Origin: HdN1 sp964473645
Lineage (GTDB): Bacteria; Pseudomonadota; Gammaproteobacteria; Pseudomonadales; Ketobacteraceae
Assembly: GCA_964473645.1 (NCBI GenBank)
Contig: CAYYPW010000026.1
Coordinates: forward strand, 9,535-73,534
Length of the DNA stretch: 64,000 nucleotides
Direction: 5' to 3'
Part shown: in pieces, positions 25,454 to 33,664 of the stretch
Layout: the number at the start of each line of letters is the position of its first letter
How positions within the stretch are numbered: position 1 is the stretch's first letter
Position numbers and translations under genes: made by a program
Notes under the pieces: model-generated
The model's input: only the letters and a program-made list of their open reading frames with translations
Told to the model about the DNA's origin: nothing
Database searches by the model: none

Positions 25454-25486
25454 AGAGTGCCGTTATCTTCTAACGGAAGGCACTCT
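25454..25486 (+). other. Stem-loop in the spacer after the tRNA genes
   Basis: AGAGTGCC (25454-25461) pairs with GGCACTCT (25479-25486), and inner GTTA/TAAC extends the stem around a TCTTC loop with a small asymmetric bulge. No U-tract follows, so it is not an obvious terminator. It lies about 80 bases before the micro-ORF at 25567. The rest of the 350-base stretch 25216-25566 holds no recognisable gene; an open TTG-started frame (25380-25607) has no family features. Confidence 0.55.
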
Positions 25487-25566
25487 TAGGGAAGCGCTCA
25501 AGTTGGTACAAGGTTTGTATGCCAAAAAAGGGAGTGCTCAAACACTAAAAATGGAGATGAAAACTT

Positions 25567-25659
25567 ATGCAAGACTATCTGGAAGACTACCTCGAAGAAC
25601 TGTATGACAGCCGTGAAATCGATGAGTTGGAAGAAACTGAAGACGCGTTCGAAATGTGA
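25567..25659 (+). CDS. Possible 30-residue acidic micro-protein
   Basis: ATG to TGA encodes MQDYLEDYLEELYDSREIDE followed by ten more residues ending DAFEM. Sixteen of the 30 residues are Asp, Glu or Tyr, and the pattern is helical and strongly acidic. GGAG stands about 11 bases upstream, slightly far. The frame is shorter than most prediction limits and overlaps another weak frame, so it may be chance. The preceding stem-loop suggests a controlled leader. It ends 10 bases from the convergent AraC gene. Confidence 0.3.
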   Translation: MQDYLEDYLEELYDSREIDELEETEDAFEM

Positions 25660-25668
25660 GCGCGTCTA

Positions 25669-26700
25669 TCAAAAGCGTTGTGATTTCTCTTGCAGGTGAC
25701 GCCGGTATTCACCGGGTGTCGAGCCTGCCCACCGTTTAAAAGCCCGCTGAAACGCCCCTGGGGTTGAAAACCCTAACAGATACGATATTTCCCCAAAAGA
25801 CAGTTCGGTGTTGCGCATGTAGCTGAGCGCGACATCCCGCCGCATTTCATCGACGATTTCCTGAAACGACGCCTCTTCATCATTGAGTTTTCGCCGCAAG
25901 GTCCAACTGGGAATGCCCAGTTCCTGTGCGACTTCTTCAATGGAGGGTGTTTTGCCGTGCAGCATGGTGCCGAGCACCCGTTGCACGCGGTTGCGATAGG
26001 TGTTGGCGAGAGAAATGCGGCTCATCTGCGCTTCACATTCCCGTACCAGTTGCTCATGCAGGCTCGCATTGGCGTGCACCACGGGCACTTCGGTGGCACC
26101 AGGGGCGAGCAACAGGTGATTACATTCCTGATGAAACTGCACCGGGCAGCCAAACGCCTCGGGGTAAGCGGTGTAGTAGCTGGGCGTAGAGAATTCTATG
26201 TGTGCACTTTGCACCAGGTTTGTGCGGCCTGTGAGCCAGTATATGACGCGCGCCCAGCTGCAAAGCACGGTATCAACCACGAAGTAGGTGTAATCGTTAT
26301 AGGGTGCAATCGAATAGAAGTTGAGTGTTGCACCGCTGGCGTTGCGAACCAGGCGCGAGTTGCCGCGATAACAGCGTCCATACAGGGCTTCGAAACGCAC
26401 CAGGTTTTGCAGTGCCTCGCCCAGCGTAGGTGCGGTAAGCGCTGCAAGACCCGCATAACCATAACGGGTGATGCTGGTGGTGGTGGCCGCTATGAGGCCG
26501 AGATCGGCGTGGCCGGTGCGCTGAATGATGGTGTGTCCCAGTCGCATCAGGTACACGAGGTCGATTCGGTTGTCGCTGTCCCGCAATTCTTTGCATGACA
26601 ATCCAATATCGTTCAGCAGTTGATCGGCATCAAGGCCGAGCGACACGCCGGTATTGAGCAGGTCTGTTATGTAGTTGGCTGTTATGTCGCCTATTTTCAT
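25669..26700 (-). CDS. AraC-family transcriptional regulator (OruR/ArgR-like N-domain)
   Basis: A 343-residue regulator. The N-terminal arabinose-binding-like domain (about 20-210) includes NRIDLVYLMRLGHTIIQRTG and ALTAPTLGEALQNLVRFEAL, typical of AraC proteins for amino acid or lipid-like ligands. The two-helix-turn-helix domain is at about 245-335: PSIEEVAQELGIPSWTLRRK and SFGEISYLLGFSTPGAFQRA, then FKRWAGSTPGEYRRHL. It is monocistronic and divergent from the coiled-coil protein gene with a 255-base spacer. The target is not identified; AraC members of this class often control an adjacent catabolic gene, but none is obvious here. Confidence 0.9.
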   Translation of the reverse strand: MKIGDITANYITDLLNTGVSLGLDADQLLNDIGLSCKELRDSDNRIDLVYLMRLGHTIIQRTGHADLGLIAATTTSITRYGYAGLAALTAPTLGEALQNLVRFEALYGRCYRGNSRLVRNASGATLNFYSIAPYNDYTYFVVDTVLCSWARVIYWLTGRTNLVQSAHIEFSTPSYYTAYPEAFGCPVQFHQECNHLLLAPGATEVPVVHANASLHEQLVRECEAQMSRISLANTYRNRVQRVLGTMLHGKTPSIEEVAQELGIPSWTLRRKLNDEEASFQEIVDEMRRDVALSYMRNTELSFGEISYLLGFSTPGAFQRAFKRWAGSTPGEYRRHLQEKSQRF

Positions 26701-26955
26701 GTGATTGCGGGACCCTGCGCGTGGTGATGCTACTGGTTCATTATATAAAGCATGGGGGTAAGGTCTAGAGTAGGGGACATGATCGCATGGGGTGGGAAAT
26801 GCCAGCTTCGCTATTTACGGAGGCTGCTTGCCGCAAATCGTCTGTTTTTTATCAGGGGCCCATCACATAACCGCTGATAGTGCTATCACGTTGTATTGTC
26901 GTGGAATGGCCTACACTTGAATAAGTTACCCTTCAACCCTTGCTGCGACCCAACC

Positions 26956-28452
26956 ATGTTTCAGGATCCCCAGACACTTAGCCATGAGGCAGTTCTCTTT
27001 ATTGCAGACGGAGAGGTTTGCAAGGAGATGATGTTTTCAGAATTTGAAGCGGTGCTTGATGGGGTCGTGGGGCTGAATGATTTTGCCGGCGATACCGTCC
27101 AGGCAGCGTTTTTGATTGTGACGACACAATTGAAAATCAGTCAGTGCGTGCTGTTCACCATCCGTTTCGACCGGCAAGGGTTGGCCGATCGTGCCTGGAA
27201 TATTCCACTGCGGCATTTGGCTGAAACCGCAGGGCTGGGGCCTGATCTGGGGGCGGGGCCAATTCGTCTGGCGTGTCGTAGTCAATGTCCGGTGGCTTGG
27301 CATACCGACATGTTGTGGGACCCGGACATGTCCCCGCAAAGCAATACCTTCGCCCGCTTACGTGATGCCATCGCCGAAAACCGCCTGCACCTGCAAAAGG
27401 TGGAGCCCATGGCCATGCAAGGGTTTCCACCGGGGATGCAAACGTTTAACTGGCAGCAGGTACCGGCAGCGACTGTGGGCATGCCTATGCAAGGGTTGCC
27501 CGTAGGAATGGTGCCACCTGGCATGATGACCGGCTATATCGCGCCGGGGTTTGTTTCCCCCCCTGCACCGCCAACGCTGGAGGTGGGGGGCGTTGATCCG
27601 GCCATGCTGGATAAGCACATGAGCATGCTGGAGGACGATCATCGTCGCAAACTGGCGTCGTTGCTGAAAGCCCAGCGTTTGCATATTCAAACCTTGAAGA
27701 CCGAGTCGGATCAAAAAATCGCGGGTTTGAAGCTCAAGGTGCAAAAGGAAATCCAAACCGCTGAAATTGAAATTGCACGCTTGCGCTCACAGCATGAATC
27801 TCTGCATTCGCAAAACCTCGCCTTACGGGAGCAGAATGAAGCGCAGCGCAAACAACTGGAGGCGATGAAGCGTTCCCGCGAAATAGAAATTCAGCAGCTG
27901 CAACAGCAGGAAAAAGATGCGATCGAACAATTGCGCAAGCAGGCGGATGAATTGCTGCAGCAGCGCATTTCGGAAGAGACTGCCAAGCTCAAGGAGGATA
28001 TCGAGCTGCGCAATATGGAACTCATGCATCGTCATGACGTGGCCAAGCAATTGCGCGAAGAATTGTGTCAGTTGCGAAAAGACAAGATCCGGCTCCTCAA
28101 TCAAGGGGCAGACAAATTCCTGGAACGCCTGGAATCTCTGGGCGTAAGTTTTATCGCGTTTCACCCCGGGGCGGGGCATATTTCGGTGCAGCTGAAAGAT
28201 ATGTCCGAGTATATGGAAAACCCAATCGCCTTTGCGGCCGGTAAGTGTCTGGTCACGGAGGATCACTACCGCAAGTGGCTGGCGCACTATCAATCGCCGC
28301 TCTGTCAGGCGCCGTTGACGGCGGATCGCGTTTGTGGCTGCAAAATTCCGCGTACCGATGTGCCAAGTCAGTTTGTGGCGGGTGAATCGGATCGTTGCGA
28401 AAAACACAAACTTCGTCGTGGCGCCGATAATGTCGTGAATTTCCGGGGCTGA
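26956..28452 (+). CDS. Coiled-coil protein with Met/Pro/Gly-rich linker and C-terminal cysteine cluster
   Basis: An unrecognised 498-residue cytoplasmic protein. Residues 1-145 form a globular N-domain (MFQDPQTLSHEAVLFIADGE, QCVLFTIRFDRQG). Residues 155-215 are a flexible linker of repeated GMP/PPGM units. Residues 225-395 are a long coiled coil rich in Gln, Glu, Lys and Arg. The last 100 residues hold a cysteine group (SPLCQAPL, DRVCGCKIP, DRCEKHK) that could bind metal. A longer frame opens at 26896, but ATG 26956 begins the folded part. The design suggests a scaffold, a polar-localised or a chromosome-associated protein; no function can be assigned. Confidence 0.75.
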   Translation: MFQDPQTLSHEAVLFIADGEVCKEMMFSEFEAVLDGVVGLNDFAGDTVQAAFLIVTTQLKISQCVLFTIRFDRQGLADRAWNIPLRHLAETAGLGPDLGAGPIRLACRSQCPVAWHTDMLWDPDMSPQSNTFARLRDAIAENRLHLQKVEPMAMQGFPPGMQTFNWQQVPAATVGMPMQGLPVGMVPPGMMTGYIAPGFVSPPAPPTLEVGGVDPAMLDKHMSMLEDDHRRKLASLLKAQRLHIQTLKTESDQKIAGLKLKVQKEIQTAEIEIARLRSQHESLHSQNLALREQNEAQRKQLEAMKRSREIEIQQLQQQEKDAIEQLRKQADELLQQRISEETAKLKEDIELRNMELMHRHDVAKQLREELCQLRKDKIRLLNQGADKFLERLESLGVSFIAFHPGAGHISVQLKDMSEYMENPIAFAAGKCLVTEDHYRKWLAHYQSPLCQAPLTADRVCGCKIPRTDVPSQFVAGESDRCEKHKLRRGADNVVNFRG

Positions 28453-28509
28453 TCGATGCCGGTCTGAGGCATAGCCTGTGGGGTTTACGTCGATGGTCGT
28501 TTGCGCGTG

Positions 28510-29460
28510 ATGAATTCTCTCTTTTCTTCGCTGATTTCCTACTATGAAACTCGTCTGATCGCGACGGGGATTCCACAACGCCTGGGGTTGGGGGCGCCTT
28601 GTGAACCGCAGCCATTGCGTTGGGAGATTGCGGCGCGGGCGGGGGTGTCTGTTGATGTGTTGCCGCTGGATCGGTTGCATCCGGTGATCTCGGGCAATAA
28701 GTGGTTCAAACTCAAATACAATTTGCTGGCGGCGCACGAACAAGGCTGCGTTCGGTTGGCATCGTGTGGTGGTGCGCGCTCGAATCATTTGCATGCGCTG
28801 GCATGGGCAGGGAAATCCTTGGGTTTGTCTACGTGGGCGGCGATTCGTGGCGACGAGTTAGCGGTGGCGGATAATGCGACATTGCGAGACTTGTCTGCCT
28901 GGGGAATGTCGCTGCAATTTGTGTCGCGCCAACGTTATCGTGAAATGCGCGAACAAGGTTGGGCGTTTTTTGATGACTCGCGCACTTTCAATATTCCGGA
29001 GGGGGGAGATAATTTTCTCGGTGTGTTGGGATGTATGTCGCTGGCGGCAATGATCGATGCAAATACTTATGATCAAGTGCATGTGGCAGGCGGCACAGGT
29101 TGCACGTTTCTGGGGCTGCGTATGGGATTGCCGGCGAGGGTGGCGGTGGTGGGTTATTCCATGCTCAAGGGCGATTGGCAACAGGCGGCGATGGCATCGC
29201 GCCTGCGCCAGTGGAGTGATGGTGTGCCGCTTGGTGTGTGGGCGTGGGATGTCGATTCCAGCCGTCGCTTTGCACGGGCCAATGCGGCATTGACCGCTTT
29301 CATGCGCGCCTTTTCTGCAGAAACCGGCCTTTTACTTGATCCTGTGTATACCGGCCCGATGTTCATGCGGCTCGGGCACTATTTGCAGCAGGATGCAGTG
29401 GTGCGCGGTAGCCGGCTGTTGGTGGTGCACAGTGGTGGCTTGCAAGGAAATCACGCTTAA
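28510..29460 (+). CDS. PLP-dependent deaminase, ACC deaminase/D-cysteine desulfhydrase family
   Basis: A fold-type II PLP enzyme of 316 residues. The PLP lysine lies in SGNKWFKLKYNLLAAHEQG, and the following SCGGARSNHLHALAWAGKSL is the family's substrate-loop signature. A glycine-rich phosphate-binding site appears at VAGGTGCTFLGLRMG. Members break down D-cysteine to pyruvate, ammonia and sulfide, or deaminate 1-aminocyclopropane-1-carboxylate; substrate choice cannot be made from sequence by eye. The frame is open from 28501, but ATG 28510 is the first normal start; GTG 28507 is possible. nadK follows after about 125 bases. Confidence 0.85.
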   Translation: MNSLFSSLISYYETRLIATGIPQRLGLGAPCEPQPLRWEIAARAGVSVDVLPLDRLHPVISGNKWFKLKYNLLAAHEQGCVRLASCGGARSNHLHALAWAGKSLGLSTWAAIRGDELAVADNATLRDLSAWGMSLQFVSRQRYREMREQGWAFFDDSRTFNIPEGGDNFLGVLGCMSLAAMIDANTYDQVHVAGGTGCTFLGLRMGLPARVAVVGYSMLKGDWQQAAMASRLRQWSDGVPLGVWAWDVDSSRRFARANAALTAFMRAFSAETGLLLDPVYTGPMFMRLGHYLQQDAVVRGSRLLVVHSGGLQGNHA

Positions 29461-29587
29461 AACGGCTAGACTCAGGGGAGGGGATCGTTGTGTTTTGCGC
29501 ACAACACGCTCACGATTGCGATAACATGACGTTCCGCTAACGATTCAATGGAATAGAGTTGCGCATCAATGGAAAAGAGTGCTGACA

Positions 29588-30466
29588 ATGGCCGATGAGT
29601 TCAGGAATATTGGTTTGATTGGGCGTCAGGATAGCGATCTGGTGGCGGATTCGTTGCGCCAGTTGATTGCGTTTCTGGATGCGCGCAATCTGCATGTGGT
29701 GCTGGATGAAGAGACCTCGCGCCTGCTGCCTCAATCCACTTATCAGGTCGGTACCCGCAAGATGATGGGGGAGGTGTGTGATCTCATTATCGTCGTGGGG
29801 GGCGATGGTTCATTGTTGGGGGCTGCGCGCAGTTTTGCCCGCTACAAGGTGCCGTTATTGGGGGTGAACCGGGGGCGGCTGGGGTTTCTCACCGACATTT
29901 TGCCGAGTGAAATCGAGGAGCGGGTGGGTGAAGTGCTGGATGGTCAGTACACTCGCGAAGATCGTTTTCTGCTGGAGGCGCATGTGCGCCGCGACGGGCA
30001 GCCCATGGGGCAGAATTCCGCGCTCAACGATGTGGTGTTTCATTCTGCGGGCTCGGTCAAGATGGTCGAGTTTGAGTTGTTTATTGAAGGGCAGTTTGTT
30101 TATCGGCAACGTTCCGACGGCTTGATCGTTTCGACGCCCACCGGGTCTACCGCATACGCGTTATCGGGGGGAGGGCCGATCATGCACCCGCGTATCGATG
30201 CGATCGTGTTGGTGCCCATGTGCCCGCATACGCTGAGCAGCCGTCCGTTGCTGGTGGACGGCAACAGTGAGATCAAGCTGGTGATCAGCGAATCGAATTC
30301 GGCGCGGATGCTGGTGTCCTGCGATGGGCAGGGCGATATTGCGGTGGAGCCTGGCGATGTGATCAGCATCCGTAAAAAGGCGCACAAACTGCACTTGTTG
30401 CACCCAACCCATCACAGCTTTTACGAGGCTTGCCGTTCCAAGCTGGGCTGGAGCGAAGTTTTGTGA
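29588..30466 (+). CDS. nadK: NAD kinase
   Basis: Phosphorylates NAD to NADP with ATP. The 292-residue product has the family motifs GGDGSLLGAARSFARYKVPL (the GGDG nucleotide site), NRGRLGFLTDI, SALNDVVFHSAGSVKMVEFE and SDGLIVSTPTGSTAYALSGG, all in the usual order and length. A GTG at 29579 is an alternative start. The TGA stop overlaps the GTG start of the metallophosphoesterase (GTGA), so the two are co-translated, an arrangement also seen in Pseudomonas. Confidence 0.95.
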   Translation: MADEFRNIGLIGRQDSDLVADSLRQLIAFLDARNLHVVLDEETSRLLPQSTYQVGTRKMMGEVCDLIIVVGGDGSLLGAARSFARYKVPLLGVNRGRLGFLTDILPSEIEERVGEVLDGQYTREDRFLLEAHVRRDGQPMGQNSALNDVVFHSAGSVKMVEFELFIEGQFVYRQRSDGLIVSTPTGSTAYALSGGGPIMHPRIDAIVLVPMCPHTLSSRPLLVDGNSEIKLVISESNSARMLVSCDGQGDIAVEPGDVISIRKKAHKLHLLHPTHHSFYEACRSKLGWSEVL

Positions 30467-31452
30467 TTGTTGCGCCCGAGGCTGGCATCGAAGGGTATGA
30501 CATCATCGGAGATGTGCACGGCTGTCACGATGCGTTGGTGGCGCTGCTCAAACGTATGAATTATGTCTGCAATAACGGTGTCTATCAGCACCCGGGCCGC
30601 AAAGTGGTGTTTTTGGGAGATATTCTCGATCGGGGTAAGCATATTCGGGAAACCTACCAACTGGTTCGACGCATGGTCGATGCCGGTAAGGCATGGTTTA
30701 TTCTCGGCAATCATGAATTTAATGCGATCGCCTATGCGACACGGGCGCCGGTGGGCTGGGAGCGGCCCTACGTCGCGCGTCGTACCCGCCGCTTAATCCG
30801 ACAGTTATTGCAAACCCTTAAACAATTTCGTGGCTGTGATGCCGAATGGCAGAGCATGATTACCTGGCTGCGTCGACAGCCGTTGCTGCTGGAATTCGAG
30901 CATTTTCGGGTGGTGCACGCCTGCTGGGACAGCGAAAAAATAGCGCGTTTGTGTGAGCTGAACCCACGCTGCACGCTGGAAGATGATGAATTTCTCTTGC
31001 ATGCCGCCGATTGGCGCAACGAAGAACGCCGCATTCTGGAGCGCTTATTGAAAGGCATCAATGTACGACTGCCGGAAGGTTTCACCATACGCGGCAGCGA
31101 CGGTGTTGAGCGTGATCGCTTTCGTTCGGCGTTTTGGCATGAATCACCGCTGACCTATGGGGATGTGGTATTTCAACCGGATGGCTTGCCCAACGAATTG
31201 CACACGCGTCCCTTGTCGAATGAAGAAAAATCCCTGCTTACGCATTACCCCTCCCATGAAAAGCCATTATTCGTGGGCCACTATTGGCGACAAGGTGAGC
31301 CTTCGTTGTTGACGCTGAATATTGCCTGTCTGGATTACAGCGCGGTGCGTGCGGGTTTACTGGTCGGGTATCGCATGGGCACAGAAACGACATTAAACCC
31401 GGCGCATCTGGTGTGGGTGCGAGCGCTGGGCGAACAAAAAAAACAAGAATAG
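30463..31452 (+). CDS. Metallophosphoesterase of the PPP/Ser-Thr phosphatase type
   Basis: A 329-residue dinuclear metal phosphoesterase. Signatures in order: GDVHGCHDALVALL near residue 17, GDILDRGKHIRET near 57, GNHEFNAIAYATRAP near 87, then VVHACWDSEK and FVGHYW with the later metal histidines. A longer frame from 30430 lies inside nadK; GTG 30463 overlaps the nadK stop by four bases and is preferred, giving translational coupling. The family includes bis(5'-nucleosyl)-tetraphosphatases and protein phosphatases; the substrate is unknown, but linkage to nadK hints at nucleotide metabolism. Confidence 0.85.
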   Translation: MIVAPEAGIEGYDIIGDVHGCHDALVALLKRMNYVCNNGVYQHPGRKVVFLGDILDRGKHIRETYQLVRRMVDAGKAWFILGNHEFNAIAYATRAPVGWERPYVARRTRRLIRQLLQTLKQFRGCDAEWQSMITWLRRQPLLLEFEHFRVVHACWDSEKIARLCELNPRCTLEDDEFLLHAADWRNEERRILERLLKGINVRLPEGFTIRGSDGVERDRFRSAFWHESPLTYGDVVFQPDGLPNELHTRPLSNEEKSLLTHYPSHEKPLFVGHYWRQGEPSLLTLNIACLDYSAVRAGLLVGYRMGTETTLNPAHLVWVRALGEQKKQE

Positions 31453-31463
31453 AGGATTTGAAT

Positions 31464-33224
31464 ATGGGCCTGTCGGGGCGGATTCTTGCAGTATTGATGA
31501 TATTCGTACTGTTGGCGGGTGTGTTGTTATCGTCCTGGTTATTCTGGGGTAAAGCGTTGGAGGATACCGAGCGGGTATCAACGCGCTTGTTGGAAGACAC
31601 CATCAAACTGGCCGTACAGGATGCGCGTGCGCAGCTGAGTCGGATCGTTGCCAATGACGATGCCTTGGCGAAGCAATGTGAATCCAATGCGCAGGTGGAT
31701 TTTTGTGTGGCCTGGCCCGTGGCTGACGATCAGGTGCAACCCAATGAAGTGTGGGTGCGCGAAGGCGTGTTGGCGGGTGATTTTACCGTCGCGCAATTGC
31801 CGATGTTTCAGGAGGCGTTGCGCAGTCAGATGACGCGCCCGTCAACGAACGGCGCCGGCATTGTGTATTGGCAACAGCAGCCGCTCTGGCTGGAATTCGA
31901 CGTGCGTAACGGCCAGTTGCGCGGGGCAGGATTTGTGGTGACGCATCTGCTGGATCGTTGGAGCAAGAACATGCATATGGGCATGTCGTGGCGCTGGCGC
32001 ATGCCGCAGGAAAGTGAAGTGCCCTGGGGCATGGCCGAGATGAAATTACCCTCGGTAGCAGGCGCCCCGATATCCCTGCTAGTGAATTCGTCGATGTTGG
32101 CGCCCTCGGTCATGACATCGTGGTCGGGCGTTAGCGTGATGGCGGCGGCCGGGTTACTGACGGTGGTTGCCTGGTTGTTGTTTTATCGCCCGGTGTGGTT
32201 GCGTCTGGATCAGTTGTTGTTTCAGTTGCGTGGGATTTTATCGCAAAGGAATTACGGTGGCCGTATTGCGTTGAGCGGTAAGGATGAGATCAGTGAAATC
32301 GCGCAGCATTGCAACGGCTTGTTAAGTGCCCTCGAATATAGCCACAACCTCATGGCCAAAACCAATCTGGTAACGTCGGAGTTGCTGCACAAACTCGATA
32401 AGACCAGCGTGGTCGGCGTGGGCGGTGACTGGCAGAACAGTCAGGATGCCTTGCTCGATTCGATGGATCTGGCCACCCGTTTTTCTCGTGCCATCGAATC
32501 CCAGCTGTTGCAGATGCATTATCAACCGGTCGTTACCATGGATACGGGCGTGTTGGTCGGTTGGGAGGCCTTGTGCCGTTGGAAAACACCGGACAAAACC
32601 CTGCTGATGCCCGCCGATTTTCTGCCAGTGGCGGAGCAATCGGGGCAGATGCCGGCCTTGTTGCGATGGTCATTGCAAGCGGTTGCGCGCGATGCCCAGG
32701 CGCTACCGGGTAATTATCCACGGGTATCCGTCAACCTGAGCCATGTGCAATTGCTCGATGCGCAGTTGATCCCATTGATTGAGGAGACCTTGCAAGCGTA
32801 TGAGTTGAATGCTGACCGGCTGGAGTTTGAGATCAAGGAGGCCAGCCTGCTCAAAGACTTTGAGCAGGTCACTAAACAAATCGAGGGGTTGCGTGCAGTG
32901 GGGGTGGGCGTGACTGTAGACGGGTATGGGTTTGGTGCCCATTCGCTGACATATTTGCAGCGCTGCCCGGTCACCCGTCTGAAACTGTCACGTGTATTCT
33001 CGGAACGCATCACCCATGAGCATCGCGAGATTGCTTTTATCGAGGGGATTGCTCGGTTTGCGGCCGGGCTGGGCGTGGCGGTGGTGGCTACCCACATTGA
33101 AACGGACCAGCAATTGGTTGCTTTACGAGGGAGTCGAGGGATTGCAGCGCAAGGTTTTGCCGTGGCCCGCCCGATGAGTGTGGTGGATGCGCAACAATGG
33201 CGGGCGGCTTTGGTGCGGTCGTGA
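31464..33224 (+). CDS. Membrane EAL-domain protein with degenerate active site
   Basis: A 586-residue inner-membrane protein from MGLSGRILAVLMIFVLLAGV: one N-terminal transmembrane helix, a periplasmic domain (about 35-210), a second helix near 220-245, a linker, and an EAL domain (about 345-585). EAL enzymes hydrolyse c-di-GMP. E368 (EALCRW), N in VNLSHVQ and E in EFEIKE are kept. The DDFG pair reads D486-G487 (VDGYGFGAHS), KID reads KLS, and AEGVE reads ATHIE, so three metal/catalytic positions are lost. It is probably a c-di-GMP or protein-binding sensor rather than a hydrolase. The ATG at 31464 is preferred over upstream frames. Confidence 0.85.
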   Translation: MGLSGRILAVLMIFVLLAGVLLSSWLFWGKALEDTERVSTRLLEDTIKLAVQDARAQLSRIVANDDALAKQCESNAQVDFCVAWPVADDQVQPNEVWVREGVLAGDFTVAQLPMFQEALRSQMTRPSTNGAGIVYWQQQPLWLEFDVRNGQLRGAGFVVTHLLDRWSKNMHMGMSWRWRMPQESEVPWGMAEMKLPSVAGAPISLLVNSSMLAPSVMTSWSGVSVMAAAGLLTVVAWLLFYRPVWLRLDQLLFQLRGILSQRNYGGRIALSGKDEISEIAQHCNGLLSALEYSHNLMAKTNLVTSELLHKLDKTSVVGVGGDWQNSQDALLDSMDLATRFSRAIESQLLQMHYQPVVTMDTGVLVGWEALCRWKTPDKTLLMPADFLPVAEQSGQMPALLRWSLQAVARDAQALPGNYPRVSVNLSHVQLLDAQLIPLIEETLQAYELNADRLEFEIKEASLLKDFEQVTKQIEGLRAVGVGVTVDGYGFGAHSLTYLQRCPVTRLKLSRVFSERITHEHREIAFIEGIARFAAGLGVAVVATHIETDQQLVALRGSRGIAAQGFAVARPMSVVDAQQWRAALVRS

Positions 33225-33292
33225 GGGTGACTGCTTCGTGATACACTTTGCGGCTGTTCCCTGACCCGTTACAACAGTGCAAGAGGTGGGCT

Positions 33293-33562
33293 GTGCAGTA
33301 TGATGATGTGATTGCGTCAATCACCCCCGAGATATACCAGAACATGTTACGTGCCATCGAAACCGGGCGCTGGCCCGATGGGCGCCAGGTCAGCGACGCT
33401 CAACGTGAGCACTGTATGGGCGCGGTGATCGCGTGGGGGGAGCGGCATCTACCTGAGCATGAACGCGTCGGCTATATCGACCGCGGTGAGAAAGAAGAGG
33501 GTGATGTGTGTGAGTCGGATCACCCCCATGAGCACGAAGAAAAGCCCATTCGCTTTGTTTAA
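33293..33562 (+). CDS. DUF1315 (YeaC-like) protein
   Basis: A small 89-residue protein of unknown function. ITPEIYQNMLRAIETGRWPD followed by GRQVSDAQREHCMGAVIAWG is the DUF1315/YeaC hallmark, and the tail is acidic with histidines (SDHPHEHEEKP). Start chosen at GTG 33293, which has AAGAGG seven bases upstream; a frame from 33248 adds residues not seen in the family. Isolated gene between the EAL protein and the hybrid kinase. The His-rich end could bind metal, which is speculative. Confidence 0.85.
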   Translation: MQYDDVIASITPEIYQNMLRAIETGRWPDGRQVSDAQREHCMGAVIAWGERHLPEHERVGYIDRGEKEEGDVCESDHPHEHEEKPIRFV

Positions 33563-33664
33563 ACCCATTTGCCTCGGCCATTGATTAAGCGTTGATTACA
33601 AACTGGGCATTCCGGTGAGGGCAACTATACTTTCAGGACGCGATTCCTGAGTGCTTGCCCTTCG

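Noticed and set aside
25380..25607. 75-residue TTG-started frame
   Set aside because: No Shine-Dalgarno, no family features, overlaps the stem-loop and the micro-ORF in another frame.
25139..25660. Integrated element at tRNA-Asp
   Set aside because: No integrase and no repeated tRNA 3' end downstream; the next gene is an ordinary AraC regulator.
27823..28794. 323-residue minus-strand frame
   Set aside because: Opposes the coiled-coil gene and the PLP enzyme; Arg/Gln-rich with no domain; explained by the codon pattern of the coiled coil.
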